A DNA stretch of 64,000 bases from Micromonospora luteifusca. GTDB taxonomy: Bacteria; Actinomycetota; Actinomycetes; Mycobacteriales; Micromonosporaceae. How positions within the stretch are numbered: the first letter of the stretch is position 1; each line of letters begins with the position of its first letter. Below the pieces are notes generated by a model. It was not told where the DNA came from, did not search any database, and saw nothing but the letters and a program-made list of their open reading frames with translations. Of the stretch, positions 16,822-26,000 are shown piece after piece. The position numbers were made by a program, and so were the translations under genes. Location of the stretch: assembly GCF_016907275.1 (NCBI RefSeq), contig NZ_JAFBBP010000001.1, positions 4,268,001 through 4,332,000 on the forward strand. The letters run 5' to 3'.

Positions 16822-17123
16822 CCCGGCCAAGCTCAACGCCACGTCGACGGCAATGCAGTGCTGTCAGCAGTCCAACACTCAATCGGGCCGTAACCACTGT
16901 GATCCACGCTAGCCGGCCAGTCCCGCTGCCGGCGCTCAGGTCGAAGGCATTGAAGTCGCAGCGGGTGCGCCAAGCGCCCGTCCGGCCCGGGGTCGACCTG
17001 CGGTGCGTGCGTGCCCACACTCGCTACAGGGGCCACCTTCCTCACTGGTCATGCGGTAATCCTTGCAGATGCACACGCCCAGCTCGGGAATCGGATGGAT
17101 CTGCACCGTGGGTAGCCGATCGT
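16822..17123. other. Region between regulator and IS fragment
   Basis: Apart from the zinc-ribbon-like remnant on the minus strand, nothing with a ribosome site or family motif is seen here. It appears to be scarred flank of mobile DNA. Confidence 0.4.
16936..17118 (-). pseudogene. Remnant of a small zinc-ribbon-like gene cut by IS debris
   Basis: On the minus strand a protein-like stretch reads QIHPIPELGVCICKDYR followed by a CSECGH pair, i.e. a CxC...CxxCxH arrangement that could bind zinc. Its 5' part runs straight into the antisense of the decayed IS5 copy, so no native start remains. Such short Cys-rich proteins occur in actinomycete mobile elements. No function assigned. Confidence 0.3.
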
Positions 17124-17387
17124 TGACCGGCAAGATCGCCCACAAGGGCGACATGGCACCCATCCAGGCAAGCCAACGATGACAGTCGAAGGCACCAACG
17201 CCTGGCACAACGCGTTCAACCGGCTATAACGCTGCTACGAACGAACCGAGACAGTCATCGACGCCTACTTCGACCTCGCCGACACGATCATCACCGTCCG
17301 TAGCCTGATCAGGCGAGCGTGGACCTCTACCGGTGGGACACCCGCCCCACCCGCCGCCCATGATCACCAACCATTCCGCGCGAGCCC
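17124..17387 (+). pseudogene. Decayed 3' fragment of the IS5-family element
   Basis: From TGACCGGCAAGATCGCCCAC onward this stretch aligns with 12234-12495 of the intact element, including the WHNAFNR and DLADTIITVRS segments and the right tip. It carries a frame-breaking deletion around the catalytic Glu region and an in-frame TAA, so it encodes no working protein. Its right tip (CGCGCGAGCCC) is closer to the left tip of the intact copy than that copy's own right tip, so it derives from a sister element rather than a recent copy. TTA follows the tip. Confidence 0.8.
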
Positions 17388-17452
17388 TTAGCTCAATCGC
17401 CGCGGGGGCGAGCGGCATCGAGGAGATCGCGCGTCGCGCCGGGTGTTCGGTC

Positions 17453-17908
17453 TCAGCTTGCCGCTGGGCGTGTGGTCGTCTTCCGCTCGGGCACGCGGAT
17501 GACGTCCGTGTCGATGCCCTCCCGCCGCGGGACGTAGAACCAGCCCTCCTCGGTGTCCGGGTCGTAGTGCAAAACGGCGTTCTCTCGCGCGAGGCGCCTG
17601 AGCCACGCGTCCAGCTTGTCCCTCTCCTCATCGCGTAGCTGTGTGCCGGAGCGACGGCGTGCCTCGGCTCGAAGCATCTGGATGGGGAAGAGCCAACGGT
17701 GCTCGTCCTTGAGGAGCCACGGAATCAGGTCGTCGTTGCGGATGGTCCGCCGCTGGAGTCCTCGGCGGCGGCGGAAGTTCCCCCACAGCGACGGTACGGT
17801 TTCGACCCCGTACTTGCGGCGGTACTCCTCAACCATCCACTGGTAGGTCCGCCCCTCCTCGAACCACCGCATGACCTCTTGCTCATTTTGGATCTTGGTA
17901 GCGGGCAT
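17453..17908 (-). CDS. Small HTH-like protein of mobile-element type
   Basis: A 151-residue, strongly charged protein. The N-terminal half (EQEVMRWFEEGRTYQWMVEEYRR...SLWGNFRRRRGL) looks like a helix-turn-helix DNA-binding domain with a basic recognition region. The middle is helical (RAEARRRSGTQLRDEERDKL) and the C-terminus has WFYVPRREG. Similar small proteins are common in actinobacteriophages and integrative elements, and it lies next to IS debris. I do not recognise a named family. ATG 17908. Confidence 0.6.
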   Translation of the reverse strand: MPATKIQNEQEVMRWFEEGRTYQWMVEEYRRKYGVETVPSLWGNFRRRRGLQRRTIRNDDLIPWLLKDEHRWLFPIQMLRAEARRRSGTQLRDEERDKLDAWLRRLARENAVLHYDPDTEEGWFYVPRREGIDTDVIRVPERKTTTRPAAS

Positions 17909-18047
17909 CGGATCAGTTCGACCTTCCTCACGGCTGGCGCGCTAGCTCCTGCGACAGTCCTCCCAAGAGTGAACATCCGGATGATCATCGCGTCAACCAC
18001 CGTCAGTAGGCTGCAACGCAGGGTCGGCGACGTGAACAGGAGCCTTT

Positions 18048-18290
18048 GTGAAGGTCAGCTTGACTGTGTGTGACGTGTGCCAGGACAGGCGGCGTGAGGC
18101 CAAGACATACGGGGTCGTGTCGGAGGGGCGGACCGCGGAGACCGACCGCTGCGCGGAGCATGCGGCTCCGTTCGAGGCGCTCTTCGCGGCGAAAGAGCCG
18201 CGATCCGGGCGACGGCGGTATCAGGTCACGACAATGGAAGAGATCGAGGCGCGCAAGGCGAACCAGGCCAGTGCCCGTACGCAGTCTTGA
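18048..18290 (+). CDS. Small Cys/His protein, hypothetical
   Basis: An 80-residue protein starting at GTG 18048, with an AGGAG site about 6 bases upstream. It has CDVC near the start and CAEHA about 30 residues later, a spacing that could bind one zinc ion, then a basic C-terminus. Lsr2-like and phage-associated small proteins share this N-terminal CxxC...CxxH layout, but no precise family can be given. It lies divergent from the HTH-like gene across 139 bp. Confidence 0.6.
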   Translation: MKVSLTVCDVCQDRRREAKTYGVVSEGRTAETDRCAEHAAPFEALFAAKEPRSGRRRYQVTTMEEIEARKANQASARTQS

Positions 18291-18399
18291 TCGACCAACT
18301 CCCTCATGCGCGCTCGCGGGTGTGACCGTCTCGAGTACCCGTGGTTCAGCCCTCTGCGTCGAGAATCTCATCCGCTCTGCCTGGCCAGGCAGGCGGCGC

Positions 18400-19281
18400 T
18401 CAGGTGTTCGTGTCGCCGAACTCGCGTACCCCGTCGACGTCCAGCGTGATCCGCCCGTTCTCGGTCCACTGGCCGGTGGCGGTGAGCCAGCTCGGGTCGT
18501 CGCGTTCGTCGATGTCGCTCCAGCTGTGCCGGTGGTGCCGTAGCTGGATCGGCCCGGTCGACTGGCCCGGCGTGAGCGTGCCGTGGGTGAAGGTCAGCTC
18601 GACCCAGCCGGGGACCGGCGTTCCCGGGATCGGGTAACCCGGCGGTGCTGGCGTCGTCAGCGCGGAGGGCGCGCCCGGCGGGATGAAGAACTGCACGCTC
18701 TGCCGGATCCGGTCACAACCCAGTGCGGCCCAGTCGCAGTTCGGCACCAGCGAGGTGTTGGCGCCCTCGAAGCGCAGGTGGTAGCGCACCCGCACCGTGC
18801 TCAGGTCCAACGGCCCGGTGCCGGTGTTGGTCACCTTCAGGAGGTGCTGGATCTGGTTGTTCGTTGGGGACCAGTCCAGGTTGAGGTAGCTGACCGTCGC
18901 GCGGCCGGCCGCGGTGCGCACGGTGGTGGTGGGCGAGGTGTCGGAGTAGCCGCCGAGCGCGCGGGCGGCAACGGCGATCCGGTACGCCGTGCCGGGTGCG
19001 AGGTCGGTCAGCGTGATCGTGGTGTCGGTCGTGGAGCCGAGGAAGCGGTACGTGTTCGGCCCAAGCGGCACCTGCACCTCGTAGTTGATCGGCTGCTCCG
19101 CTCCGGGCTCGACCCAGGTGGAGGGCGTCCAGCTGAGCGTGAGCTGATGTGGTTCGTTGGCCACCACCGTGGGTGTGCCCGGGGTGCTGATCGCCGGGCC
19201 GTCGGCCTGGGCGGCGTTGACGGCGAGCAGGCTCGCCAGCGCGGCGAGGGCGATGGCTGCGGAGACACGGCGAGCGCGCAT
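18400..19281 (-). CDS. Secreted fibronectin III - CBM3 protein
   Basis: A 293-residue exported protein. The signal peptide (RARRVSAAIALAALASLLAV, cleavage after NAAQA) is followed by a fibronectin type III domain (about 27-120: PTVVANEPHQLTLSWTPS...LAPGTAYRIAVAAR) and a family 3 carbohydrate-binding module (about 125-293: VSYLNLDWSPTNNQIQHLLKVTNTG ... SDIDERDDPSW). CBM3 modules bind crystalline cellulose or chitin. No catalytic domain is present, so it is a free binding protein or scaffold-type helper. ATG 19281 was preferred over 19314 because it gives a clean signal peptide; no good ribosome site for either. Confidence 0.8.
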   Translation of the reverse strand: MRARRVSAAIALAALASLLAVNAAQADGPAISTPGTPTVVANEPHQLTLSWTPSTWVEPGAEQPINYEVQVPLGPNTYRFLGSTTDTTITLTDLAPGTAYRIAVAARALGGYSDTSPTTTVRTAAGRATVSYLNLDWSPTNNQIQHLLKVTNTGTGPLDLSTVRVRYHLRFEGANTSLVPNCDWAALGCDRIRQSVQFFIPPGAPSALTTPAPPGYPIPGTPVPGWVELTFTHGTLTPGQSTGPIQLRHHRHSWSDIDERDDPSWLTATGQWTENGRITLDVDGVREFGDTNT

Positions 19282-19488
19282 GAGCGAAGGGTAGTCGCAG
19301 ACATCGATGTCCATGCATCGTCCGTCAGTCCAGTGGCGCCGACGATGGGCCCAGTCCGTTACGCGACGTAGTCGGTTTGGAGATAATGCCTGGTCAGGCG
19401 ACTACCTACCGTGAACCCGTCATCACGAACGGCCCTTGGAATCGGCGCGAATTCAGCCGCCGGCCAGGCCTGAGACGGGAGAAACACC

Positions 19489-20394
19489 ATGCGTACCAAG
19501 AAACAAGCCTGGCGGTTCGGCGCCCGAGCGTCCGTACTCGTGCTCGGTTTCGTCGCGGTGGGGGCGGTGATCGCCCCGGCGAGCCCGGCGTCCGCCGCGG
19601 TCCCCGGCCTGGTGCGGATCGCCGCGACCAGCGTCAGCAACTCGGCCGACTTCCACAGCGCCACCGCCACGTGCCCGGTCGGCAAGGTGCTCACCGGCAC
19701 GGGCTACGAGCTGAACGGCGTCACCGGTGAGGGCATCGTCGATGACCTGCGCCCCAACGGTGGCCCGGCCGCCCCGCCGACGGCCGTCACGGTGGGTGCC
19801 TACGAGACGGAGGCGTTCGCGGGCAACTGGTCGGTGACGGCGTACGCGATCTGCGCCAACCCACTGCCCGGCCTGGTGCGGGTCTCCGCGGTCAGCGTCA
19901 GCGACTCGGCCGACTTCCACTCCGCCACGGCGACCTGCCCGGCCGGCAAGGTCCTGACCGGCACGGGCTACGAGCTCAACGGCGTCACCGGTGAGGGCGT
20001 CGTCGACGACTTCCGCCCCAACGGCGGCGTGGCCGCGGCGCCGACCGCCGTCACCGTCGGTGCCTACGAGTCGGATGCCACCGCCCTGAGCTGGTCCGCG
20101 ACCGCGTACGCGATCTGCGCCAACCCGCTGCCCGGCCTGGTGCGGGCGTCCACCGTGGGCGCCAGCAACTCCCTCGACTTCCGCAGCGTCCTCGCAGGCT
20201 GCCCGGTCGGGAAGGTGATGACCGGCGCCGGCTACGAGCTGAACGGTGTCACCGGTGAGGGCATCGTGGACGACTTCCGCCCCAACGGCGGCCCCGCGAC
20301 CGCCCCGACCACCGTCGACACGGGTGCCTACGAGGAGGACGCGTTCGCCGGCAACTGGTCCGACACGGCCTACGCCATCTGCGCCACGGCGTAA
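19489..20394 (+). CDS. Secreted protein of three tandem 88-residue repeats
   Basis: A 301-residue protein with a Sec signal peptide (residues 1-37, cleavage near ASPASAA). The whole mature chain is three near-identical units beginning PGLVR at residues 39, 127 and 215. Each unit contains CPxGKVxTGxGYELNGVTGEG, VDDxRPNGG, GAYE and ends WSxTAYAICA. Each unit has exactly two Cys about 60 residues apart, suggesting one disulfide per unit. The pattern suggests a small beta-rich extracellular binding domain, but I recognise no family. ATG 19489 follows a GGGAGA site. It ends in a strong hairpin terminator. Confidence 0.75.
   Translation: MRTKKQAWRFGARASVLVLGFVAVGAVIAPASPASAAVPGLVRIAATSVSNSADFHSATATCPVGKVLTGTGYELNGVTGEGIVDDLRPNGGPAAPPTAVTVGAYETEAFAGNWSVTAYAICANPLPGLVRVSAVSVSDSADFHSATATCPAGKVLTGTGYELNGVTGEGVVDDFRPNGGVAAAPTAVTVGAYESDATALSWSATAYAICANPLPGLVRASTVGASNSLDFRSVLAGCPVGKVMTGAGYELNGVTGEGIVDDFRPNGGPATAPTTVDTGAYEEDAFAGNWSDTAYAICATA
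19603..20391 (+). repeat. Three in-frame direct repeats of about 264 bp
   Basis: Units start at 19603, 19867 and 20131 with no spacer. The core from GGCTACGAGCTGAACGG through the next ~50 bases is almost unchanged between units, so duplication is recent or maintained by recombination. The third unit has diverged most at its start. Confidence 0.85.
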
Positions 20395-20403
20395 CGCTGA
20401 TCG

Positions 20404-20440
20404 GGTGTGGCCGTCCCGCCTTGTGCTGGGCGGCCACACC
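20404..20440. terminator. Bidirectional hairpin terminator
   Basis: GGTGTGGCCG (20404-20413) pairs perfectly with CGGCCACACC (20431-20440), with a further inner CCC/GGG. It lies between the convergent repeat-protein gene and the gene ending at 20477. Confidence 0.7.
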
Positions 20441-20476
20441 TGTGACCGTGCACCCGTCCCTGCCGATCGGGGACCG

Positions 20477-21259
20477 TCAGCCGTTCGGCGTTCGCGAGGT
20501 GGGCAGAATCAGTTCCGTCCTTGGTAGCCGCTCGCGCTGCTCCAGCGGGAGCCATCCGCCCTCGGGATCGAGCAGCTCGATGAGTTCGACGAGAGCGTTC
20601 TGCAGGAGCACCAACCGCTCATTCCCTCGTCGGCCTTGCGCTTCCACGTCGTCCACCTCCGCGAGGAGGCGGGTGAACCAGGATGCGAACCCCGGGTCGG
20701 TTTCGAGGCGGTGGCAGAAGGCCGCGTATCCCAGCACGTCCGTCACCGGGCCCTCGGACGACTCGACCCGGTGCAGCATGACCTCGCCGATGGCGCGCTG
20801 GTGCCCCCTGAACACGTGGAACGGGCCGGGCAGTCCGTCGGTAGCCAGGGGATGATGAATCCGCTGGATCGCGGTGAACAGCTCCTTGGTGCTCTTCACC
20901 GAATCAAGGTCGAGGAAGCGCTGTTCCCGGCGGAGCACCTCCAGCCAGGCCAGGTGCTCGGCGAGGACATACACGGTGTTGTGGCGGACGTAGTGCTGGC
21001 TCTCGCTGTCGCCGGAGTGCAGGTACGTGCGTAGGTAGTTTCGGCTGAGCACATTGTGCAGCCGATCTTGCAGCGAGTCAGCGGACGCCAGCAGTGGCAC
21101 CCGGTAACGACGGAACAGGTCCTCCGCGACTTCCACCTTTTCGCGGTTGCGCGCCTCGACCTGCAGGCGGTGGGTGACGAGAGCGGTCCGGTAGGTCACC
21201 GCCACGCTGATCAGCGCCACAGCCGCGGACACCACCGCGATGACGATTTCTGGCCCCAT
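20477..21259 (-). CDS. Membrane-anchored hypothetical protein
   Basis: A 260-residue protein with one N-terminal membrane helix (about 4-24, PEIVIAVVSAAVALISVAVTY) and a long, charged, mainly helical cytoplasmic part. Segments such as FRRYRVPLLASADSLQDRLHNVL and YVRHNTVYVLAEHLAWLEVLRREQRFLD recall a widespread actinobacterial family of unknown function. No catalytic motif seen. ATG 21259. Divergent from the OGG-fold-like gene. Confidence 0.65.
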   Translation of the reverse strand: MGPEIVIAVVSAAVALISVAVTYRTALVTHRLQVEARNREKVEVAEDLFRRYRVPLLASADSLQDRLHNVLSRNYLRTYLHSGDSESQHYVRHNTVYVLAEHLAWLEVLRREQRFLDLDSVKSTKELFTAIQRIHHPLATDGLPGPFHVFRGHQRAIGEVMLHRVESSEGPVTDVLGYAAFCHRLETDPGFASWFTRLLAEVDDVEAQGRRGNERLVLLQNALVELIELLDPEGGWLPLEQRERLPRTELILPTSRTPNG

Positions 21260-21438
21260 GCCGAACAGCCTGCCTGTATTTGCGTGGGCTGATGCGGACG
21301 ACTCGCCGACCGAGCAACGCCACGGACACGCCGGGACAGGTGAGCGGTCGATACCGCGATATGGCGTCAGCGGACGGCTGGCGGGACCGCCCCGGCCGTA
21401 GCGTCCGGACGGAGCGTGAGTTTCGAGGGGAGGCGACC

Positions 21439-22068
21439 ATGACCGACGTTGTGGTGTTACCGGGTGAGCGGGCCCCGGTCACCGTGAACATCAGCCGCTG
21501 GCGGGCGGAGGTGCCGCCGGATGCCTGGCCCGACACCCTCCCGCCGAGCGGCGAGATCTGGCGGCGCGACGTCTTCGCGGTGGCCGACGCGTACCGGGCC
21601 GGTTCCGTGAGCCCGCGACAACTGCTGACGGCCGTGCTGGTCTGGGGTTACGGCCCTATCGGGTACGGCCCGTGGCGCGCCACCAGGTCACTTGACGCCG
21701 ATCCGGACGGCAAGCGCCTGGCGTCCGCGTTGGAAGAGGTGACCACGTCAGCACCCGGGGAGGAGGCGCTGCGCAGGTCGTACCAGCGCTTCCGCGACCC
21801 CGACCACGCTCGCCTGCCGTGGTTGGGGCCGGGCCTGTTCACGAAGGTCCTCTACTTCGTCGGCTATCGGAGAGGCCTGGGCGGCCCGCAGCCCCTGATT
21901 CTCGACCGTGTCGTGGCCAGCCAACTCCCTGCCGAGGCCGGCGTCGGTCGGCGCAACGGGTGGTCATCCGAGGAGTGGCTGGCCTATCTGCGCTGGGCAG
22001 CCGAGCAGGCTCAGGCCAGGTGTGTGGAGCCGGATGCGGTGGAGATGGCGGTTGTGCGCGAGCGGTGA
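21439..22068 (+). CDS. 8-oxoguanine DNA glycosylase-fold-like protein
   Basis: A 209-residue protein starting at ATG 21439, with GAGGGGAGG upstream. Residues about 60-85 (AVLVWGYGPIGYGPWRATRSL) and 130-160 (GLFTKVLYFVGYRRG...PLILDRVVAS) fit a group annotated in actinomycetes as OGG-fold proteins; the LILD-xx-VA stretch resembles the region near the catalytic Asp in HhH-GPD glycosylases. No catalytic Lys can be confirmed, so DNA repair activity is inference. Convergent with the DUF4180 gene, 5 bp apart. Confidence 0.55.
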   Translation: MTDVVVLPGERAPVTVNISRWRAEVPPDAWPDTLPPSGEIWRRDVFAVADAYRAGSVSPRQLLTAVLVWGYGPIGYGPWRATRSLDADPDGKRLASALEEVTTSAPGEEALRRSYQRFRDPDHARLPWLGPGLFTKVLYFVGYRRGLGGPQPLILDRVVASQLPAEAGVGRRNGWSSEEWLAYLRWAAEQAQARCVEPDAVEMAVVRER

Positions 22069-22073
22069 GGTGG

Positions 22074-22442
22074 CTATTGCGCGGCGCGGAGGCGGGCGTC
22101 GAGGGCGTCGAGGTCTGGCACGAACCAGATGTGGCCGCCCTGGTTCGACTCGTACACCAGGGCGCGCAGGGCCGAACTCTCCGCGAGCTGCGCCGAGATG
22201 TCACCGACGACGGCCAGCCGCAGCCGGTAGTTGACGAACTTCTGCATCACGTCGCCCGCGAAGCGGGTGCCCAGCGAGAAGAAGCGTTCGTCGAGCCGGT
22301 TGGCCGGCACGGCGACCACCTGGGCGCCGAGGAACGCCGCGCCGACCAGGTCCAACGCGTCCTGCTCGGTGGCAACCGTCGGGCCGGCCGGGTCGCAGAC
22401 CAGCACCTGCACCCCGGCGCGTTCCTGGATCTCGTCAGGCAT
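22074..22442 (-). CDS. DUF4180-family protein
   Basis: A 122-residue protein that fits the DUF4180 pattern: DALDLVGAAFLGAQVVAVPANRLDERFF, then FSLGTRFAGDVMQKFVNYRLRLAVVGDIS, ending SNQGGHIWFV. No enzyme activity is known for the family. ATG 22442 (MPDEIQER) overlaps the end of the upstream HTH gene by 8 bp, so the two are coupled. The HTH protein probably regulates or partners it. Confidence 0.8.
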   Translation of the reverse strand: MPDEIQERAGVQVLVCDPAGPTVATEQDALDLVGAAFLGAQVVAVPANRLDERFFSLGTRFAGDVMQKFVNYRLRLAVVGDISAQLAESSALRALVYESNQGGHIWFVPDLDALDARLRAAQ

Positions 22443-22887
22443 CGTGGACCTCCCGGTCGAGCAGGCCGTTGTCGGCGTTGAGGACGGCGTCGAGCAGGTG
22501 CAGCAGCTCGGCCGTGGAGGCGGGATCACCCAGGATGACGATCTTCATGCGGTTGCGCTCCTCGTCGTGCACCGTCTGCACCCGCAGTGGGTTGGCCTGG
22601 TCGTGGCTGGTGTTGGCGCTGGCGAGCACGAGCGTGCCGAGTCGGTCGGCGGCGGCCCGGTCGACGCCGTCGATCTGCACGATGCTCGACACCTCCGCCT
22701 GCCCACCGACGGTGGCGGCGGCCGGGGCCTGGCCGGTGAGCGCGTCGAGATCGCTGGCGGCGATCCGATACTGCTTGCCGATCCGCACCGCCCGCAGCCG
22801 GCCGGAGCGGATGTAGCCGCGCACCGTTCGCACGTGCAGCCCGAGCCGATCGGCGACCTGCTCAACTGAATACATTTCTTCCTTCAT
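22435..22887 (-). CDS. MerR/excisionase-type HTH regulator coupled to DUF4180
   Basis: A 150-residue protein. Residues 5-52 are a winged helix-turn-helix of the excisionase/MerR-like HTH_17 type (YSVEQVADRLGLHVRTVRGYIRSGRLRAVRIGKQYRI). The rest is a separate ~75-residue domain (VQIDGVDRAAADRLGTLVLAS ... MKIVILGDPASTAELLHLLDAV), possibly ligand-binding. Two starts are close: ATG 22887 and ATG 22875, the latter with AAGGAAGA just upstream. AT-rich inverted repeats at 22892-22921 lie at its promoter, so self-regulation is likely. Confidence 0.75.
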   Translation of the reverse strand: MKEEMYSVEQVADRLGLHVRTVRGYIRSGRLRAVRIGKQYRIAASDLDALTGQAPAAATVGGQAEVSSIVQIDGVDRAAADRLGTLVLASANTSHDQANPLRVQTVHDEERNRMKIVILGDPASTAELLHLLDAVLNADNGLLDREVHDA

Positions 22888-22891
22888 CGCT

Positions 22892-22921
22892 CCCTACTGT
22901 AGCCTAATAGGGAAGCTTAGG
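22892..22921. promoter_or_regulatory. AT-rich operator-like inverted repeats
   Basis: CCCTA (22892) pairs with TAGGG (22908) and CCTAA (22903) with TTAGG (22917) in an otherwise GC-rich genome. A minus-strand -10-like TACAGT lies at 22902-22897, 10 bases from ATG 22887. Probably the promoter and autoregulatory site of the HTH gene, and also upstream of the divergent ATPase gene. Confidence 0.4.
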
Positions 22922-23001
22922 TAACGTTGAGGTCCGATGCGTGTGCAGGCGTCGAACAATTCGCCCACGGTGTCGGACGGTTCAAGTACCGTCTGGAAAC
23001 C

Positions 23002-26000
23002 ATGGACGCGCGGCGCGGCGACGCCATCATCGGGCGGGATCACCCCGCAGGTCTGCTGCGCACTGAGCTCGACCGCGCCACCACCAGCCACGGCGGTTTG
23101 GTCCTGGTCACCGGCGAGCCGGGCATCGGCAAGACGACCCTCGTCACGTCGGCAGCCCGGGAGGCCCGGCAACGCGGCGCGCTGGTGCTCGGCGCCGCCT
23201 GCTGGGATTCCGACAGCGCCCCCGGCTACTGGCCGTGGGTGCAGGTTTTGCGCGGCCTGCGGCGCTCCGCCGACGACTGGGCGGTGGCGCGGCCGGACGC
23301 CGAGCCGGCCCTCGCGGCCCTGCTCGGCGAGACCGACACCAGTAAGCAGCAGGCTGACCGACTCACCAGCTGGGCCGGCGTCGACACGGACACCGCCGAC
23401 CAGGAGGCGTTCGCGCTGTACGACGCGGTGACCGCCGCGCTGGTCGCGGTCTCTCAACAGCGGCCGGTCGTGGTCGTCCTCGACGACCTGCACTGGGCCG
23501 ACCCAGCCTCACTGCGGTTGCTGAGCTTCGCCGCCCAGCACACCTGGTTCGAGCGTTTGCTGCTGGTCGGCACCTACCGCGACGCCGAGGTCGAGTCCGG
23601 CGAGCATCCGCTGCGCCCCTTGCTGATGCCGCTGGTCGCGAAGGCCACCACGATCACCCTCACCGGTCTCTCCCGCGACGAGGTGGCCGCGCTGATGGCA
23701 CGCACCGCCGGGCGGGAACCCGACGCCGACCTCGTCGACGAGGTGCACCGTCGCACCGGCGGCAACCCGTTCTTCATCGAGCAGACCGCCCGGCTGTGGC
23801 ACGCCGACGACGCGGCCGGCACGATCGCACCCGGCGTACGGGAAGCGGTGCGCCGCCGCCTGGCCCAGTTGCCGCCGGCCGTGGTCGAGGCGCTCACCGT
23901 CGCAGCCGTGCTGGGCCGCGAGTTCCACCGCCAGGTCCTGGCGGCCGGCGCCGCCGCCCCGGTGGCGCAGGTCGACCGGCTGCTCGACCGTGCGGTGACC
24001 GCCCGGCTGGTGGTCGCCCGGGGCGGCGGCCGGTTCGCCTTCGCCCACGACCTGGTCCGGGAGACCCTCTACGACGGGCTGTCCCACGACGAGCGGCAGG
24101 CGCGGCACGGCGCGGTGGTCCGGGCGGTCGACGACCTGCGGGAGCTCACCGATCAGCTGATCCCAGCCGACCTCGCCCGCCACGCCTACCTCGCCGGCCC
24201 CGCACTCGACCGCGCGCGGGTTGCCACGCTGCTGGTCGCCGCCGGGCGGGACGCGTTCGTCCGGCTGGCCGCCGACGAGGCGTCGGTGCACTTCCGTCGG
24301 GCGCTGGAGGTCGTCGAGGACCCGGAGCAACGCGTGCGGATCCTCGTTGAGTTCGGCGAGGGGCAATATCACCACGCCGGCCGGGAGGAGTCCGTCGCAC
24401 TGTTCGCTGAGGCCGGGGCGTTGGCTCGCACACTCGACGACCCGGTGTTGCTGGCCCGCGTCGCCCTGATCGTGAACCGCGCCCGTCAGGTGGAGACCGC
24501 TCACTCGATCGACGCGGGGGAGCTGGTGCGCGACGCGTACCGGAAACTGATCGGCGAACCGGACGCCGCCGCGTCGGTCGGCGCGCTGGTCGCCGACCTG
24601 ATCACCGCCACCGAGACGATCGCCCGTCGAGGGCAGGACGACGAGGCGCTGACGTTCAGCCTCTGGGCCCGCCACGACACCACCTGGGGGTTGGGCACCG
24701 CGGCGGCCCGCGCCGCGCTGACCGCCGAGATCCGGGAGGTGGCCCGCCGCACGGGAGACCGGGAGACCGAGCTGTGGGCCACCTCGCTGCGCTGGGTGGC
24801 GCTACTGGAGTTGGGCGACCCGCACTTCAACGAGGAGTTCGCCACCTTCGTCAGCGCGGACCGGCACGGCGACGTCACCCGGCACGGCATGGCGGCGGCC
24901 ATCGACAGCGGGATCATCGCGGCTTTCCGGGGTGACTTCGCCGAGGCCGACGAGCGGTTCGCCGTCCTCGGCGACCTCTCCGACCCGGGCCATGCCGAGT
25001 TCGGATTCATGGGCCATCATTTGCGCTGGTCCCGGTTGCTGCTGCAGGGTCGGTTCGCCGATGCCGACACCCTGCTGGACGAGCTGACCCCGGTCGACTA
25101 CCCCTATCAGGAGTTGCTCCGGGCGATCACCGCCGCGGAGCGGGGCGACGGCGAGACGGCGGTCCAGCTGACCGCCGGCATCGAGGCCGCCGCCATTCGG
25201 TACCCGCGTCCGGTGTCGCCGATCTGGCTACGGTTACGCGCGCAGGCCGCCGCCGCGTCCGCCGACCCGCAGCTCTGCGACGCCGCGCGGGCCGCACTCG
25301 TCCCTCACCGGGGAGAGTGGATGGTGGCGCTCTTCGGCTGCGACGTCAGCGGCCCGGTCGACCACTGGCTGGCACTGGTCGACGCCGCCCAGCAACGCTG
25401 GGACGACGCCATCGCCGGCTTCACGGCCGCCCGTGAGTCCGCCGACCGGCTGGGCGCCCGTACCTGGTCGCTCATCGCCCGCGCCGGCCTCGTGAACGCC
25501 CTCGCCGGCCGGGGCCACCCGGCCGACGCCGCGACACTGGCCGCGCTGCGTGCCACGACCGTCCAGCAGGCGGCGGCTCTCGGTATGACGCAGGTGCTGC
25601 ACCGGATCGCCGAACCGGCCCCCATCGACGCGGCCGAGCCGACCGCCACCGCACGCCAGGCCGTCGCGCCGGGTCAGGCTGTCGGGCGGGCCAACGCCGG
25701 GCCGGGCCAGGCTTTCGCGTCCGGTCCGGCCACGGCGGTCGCGCCAGCTGGCGAGGGGTACGAGTTTCGGCGCGACGGGCCGGTCTGGCAACTCACGTAC
25801 GCCGGTGTCGTGGTGCACCTGCCCGACGCCAAGGGTCTGCACGACCTGCACCTGCTGCTGAGCCGCCCCGGCAGCGACGTGCCCGCCGTGGAGTTGCTCG
25901 ACCCGGCTGCCGGGCCGGAGCTGATCGCCGCCCGGCGGATGGGCGCCGACCCGGTCCTCGACGACGAGGCGAAGGCCCGCTACCGGCGGCACCTGGCCCG

